Part shown: positions 15,724 to 16,192 of the stretch, in pieces
Layout: each line of letters opens with the position of its first letter
How positions within the stretch are numbered: the stretch's first letter is position 1
Source: Verrucomicrobiales bacterium
GTDB taxonomy: Bacteria > Verrucomicrobiota > Verrucomicrobiia > Verrucomicrobiales > DEV007
Assembly: GCA_002708885.1 (NCBI GenBank)
Contig: PAPL01000072.1
Location: forward strand, 10,555-26,746
Length of the DNA: 16,192 nucleotides
Direction of reading: 5' to 3'
The notes under the pieces: generated by a model
Database searches by the model: none
What the model was told of the DNA's origin: nothing
The model's input: only the letters and a program-made list of their open reading frames with translations
Position numbers and translations under genes: made by a program

Positions 15724-15872
15724 TTATTTCTGTTTAAGTTTTCTTTGATACGAATTTTATAAACTGATTGTTTGTTAATTTGCAGGTCCGGGACCGAACT
15801 CACTTCTTGTACCCGGAAAGGGTTCAGAATTGAAGTTAAATCGTAATGGTATTAATCCTTTTTATCGATACG
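15724..15872. other. Divergent intergenic region between the M28 gene and the LamG gene
   Basis: These 149 bases should contain promoters for both genes, but I found no pair of -35/-10 boxes good enough to call. On the minus strand a TATAAA with a weak TGCAAA 17 bases upstream is the best guess for the M28 gene. The only clear structure is the inverted repeat at 15785-15795. Confidence 0.4.
15785..15795. promoter_or_regulatory. Inverted repeat GGTCC-G-GGACC in the divergent spacer
   Basis: A perfect five-base inverted repeat around one G, roughly midway between the M28 and LamG genes. The position suits an operator acting on both divergent genes; chance is possible because it is short. Confidence 0.2.
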
Positions 15873-16192
15873 ATGATAATGATGAAAGCCTTTTATTCTG
15901 ACTTTATTGCTATTTTCCTTTTAGTCTTATGTTCTATTGTTGTGGTTCCAGCCGCACAAGCTGAGCTTGTAGGTTACTGGAAGCTTGACGGTGATTTTAC
16001 GGATTCATCTGGGAACGGCAATGATGGAGAACTCTTTGGCGGTGCTGTATTTTCGAGGTCAATTCCTGATGTGGTTGGTACCGGGCAGTCAGTGGCATTT
16101 GATGGCACGCCGGGAACGTACGGAAGCATTAACCATGGTGAGGGAGGAATCGCCATTACGACAGTTCCCTCCTACACGGTATCAATGTGGGT
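15873..16192 (+). CDS. Secreted LamG-type (concanavalin A-like) protein, N-terminal part (3' end outside the window)
   Basis: An open frame runs from ATG at 15873 to the window end, giving about 106 residues. Three possible ATG codons lie close together (15873, 15879, 15882); the choice only changes a few residues before the signal peptide. A hydrophobic segment (FIAIFLLVLCSIVVVPAAQA) is a typical cleaved signal peptide, ending at AQA/EL. The mature protein begins LVGYWKLDGDFTDSSGNGND, then SVAFDG, YGSINHG and YTVSMWV. This is the start of a LamG/Laminin_G_3 jelly-roll domain, where the W-x-L/F-D-G...D-S-S-G-N-x-N-D opening is diagnostic. Such domains bind glycans in large secreted proteins of this bacterial group. 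Its full length, other domains and any C-terminal sorting signal are not visible. No Shine-Dalgarno is seen. Confidence 0.85.
   Translation, partial: MIMMKAFYSDFIAIFLLVLCSIVVVPAAQAELVGYWKLDGDFTDSSGNGNDGELFGGAVFSRSIPDVVGTGQSVAFDGTPGTYGSINHGEGGIAITTVPSYTVSMW

Noticed and set aside
1..16192. CRISPR arrays, IS elements, tRNA or rRNA genes, prophage or integrase remains
   Set aside because: No short regularly spaced direct repeats, terminal inverted repeats with transposase, tRNA-like sequence or integrase/phage reading frame was found on either strand.

Overview
The window (16,192 bases) looks like a chromosomal piece of a Gram-negative bacterium of the Planctomycetes-Verrucomicrobia group, most likely a marine Verrucomicrobium. 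The grounds are family content: a DUF1552 protein end, a PQQ-like propeller protein with the N-terminal WRGPTGNG signature, a galactose-binding-like module and a C-terminal Y-x-V-Q-T-S-D-D-x-K-x-W domain in a giant secreted protein, and a LamG protein at the right edge. All of these are common in that group. No 16S rRNA or marker set is present, so the placement is an inference. None of the ten visible gene starts has a convincing Shine-Dalgarno sequence, and no tRNA, rRNA, IS element, integrase or CRISPR array was found.

Layout, left to right: (+) end of a DUF1552 protein, 1-411; (-) a tightly coupled pair, a CxxC/rhodanese-like protein (2385-1789) followed after one base by a secreted PQQ-like beta-propeller protein (1787-450); (+) phosphatidylserine synthase pssA (2417-3277) and a GT81-like glycosyltransferase (3320-4546); (-) an inner-membrane-anchored OmpA-domain protein (7050-6022) followed by the magnesium channel mgtE (5961-4570); (+) glycyl-tRNA synthetase glyS (7216-8784) with a small hairpin after its stop; (+) a 1741-residue secreted multidomain protein (8887-14112); (-) a secreted M28 metallopeptidase with a PA-like insert (15723-14119), converging on the giant gene with 6 bases between stops; (+) the start of a secreted LamG-type protein cut by the window end (15873-16192). 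No gene-free stretch exceeds 165 bases.

The left two thirds is mostly housekeeping: membrane phospholipid synthesis, Mg2+ uptake, translation and envelope anchoring, plus a probable sugar-phosphoglycerate synthase. The right third is an extracytoplasmic block of three exported proteins (giant adhesin or receptor-like protein, aminopeptidase, LamG protein).

The most interesting object is the giant protein. By eye it holds two separate seven-bladed beta-propellers, each preceded by a BACON-like domain. A galactose-binding-like module follows the first, and two tandem TSP3/C-type-lectin modules separated by a cadherin-like domain follow the second. Most of its gene is clearly more AT-rich than its neighbours, but GC returns to the local level at the two lectin/TSP3 module ends and at the 3' end, which suggests a mosaic history. 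Other points worth a look are a rhodanese-like domain whose catalytic cysteine is replaced by Asp and which is fused to a CxxC domain, and the consistent lack of Shine-Dalgarno sequences.
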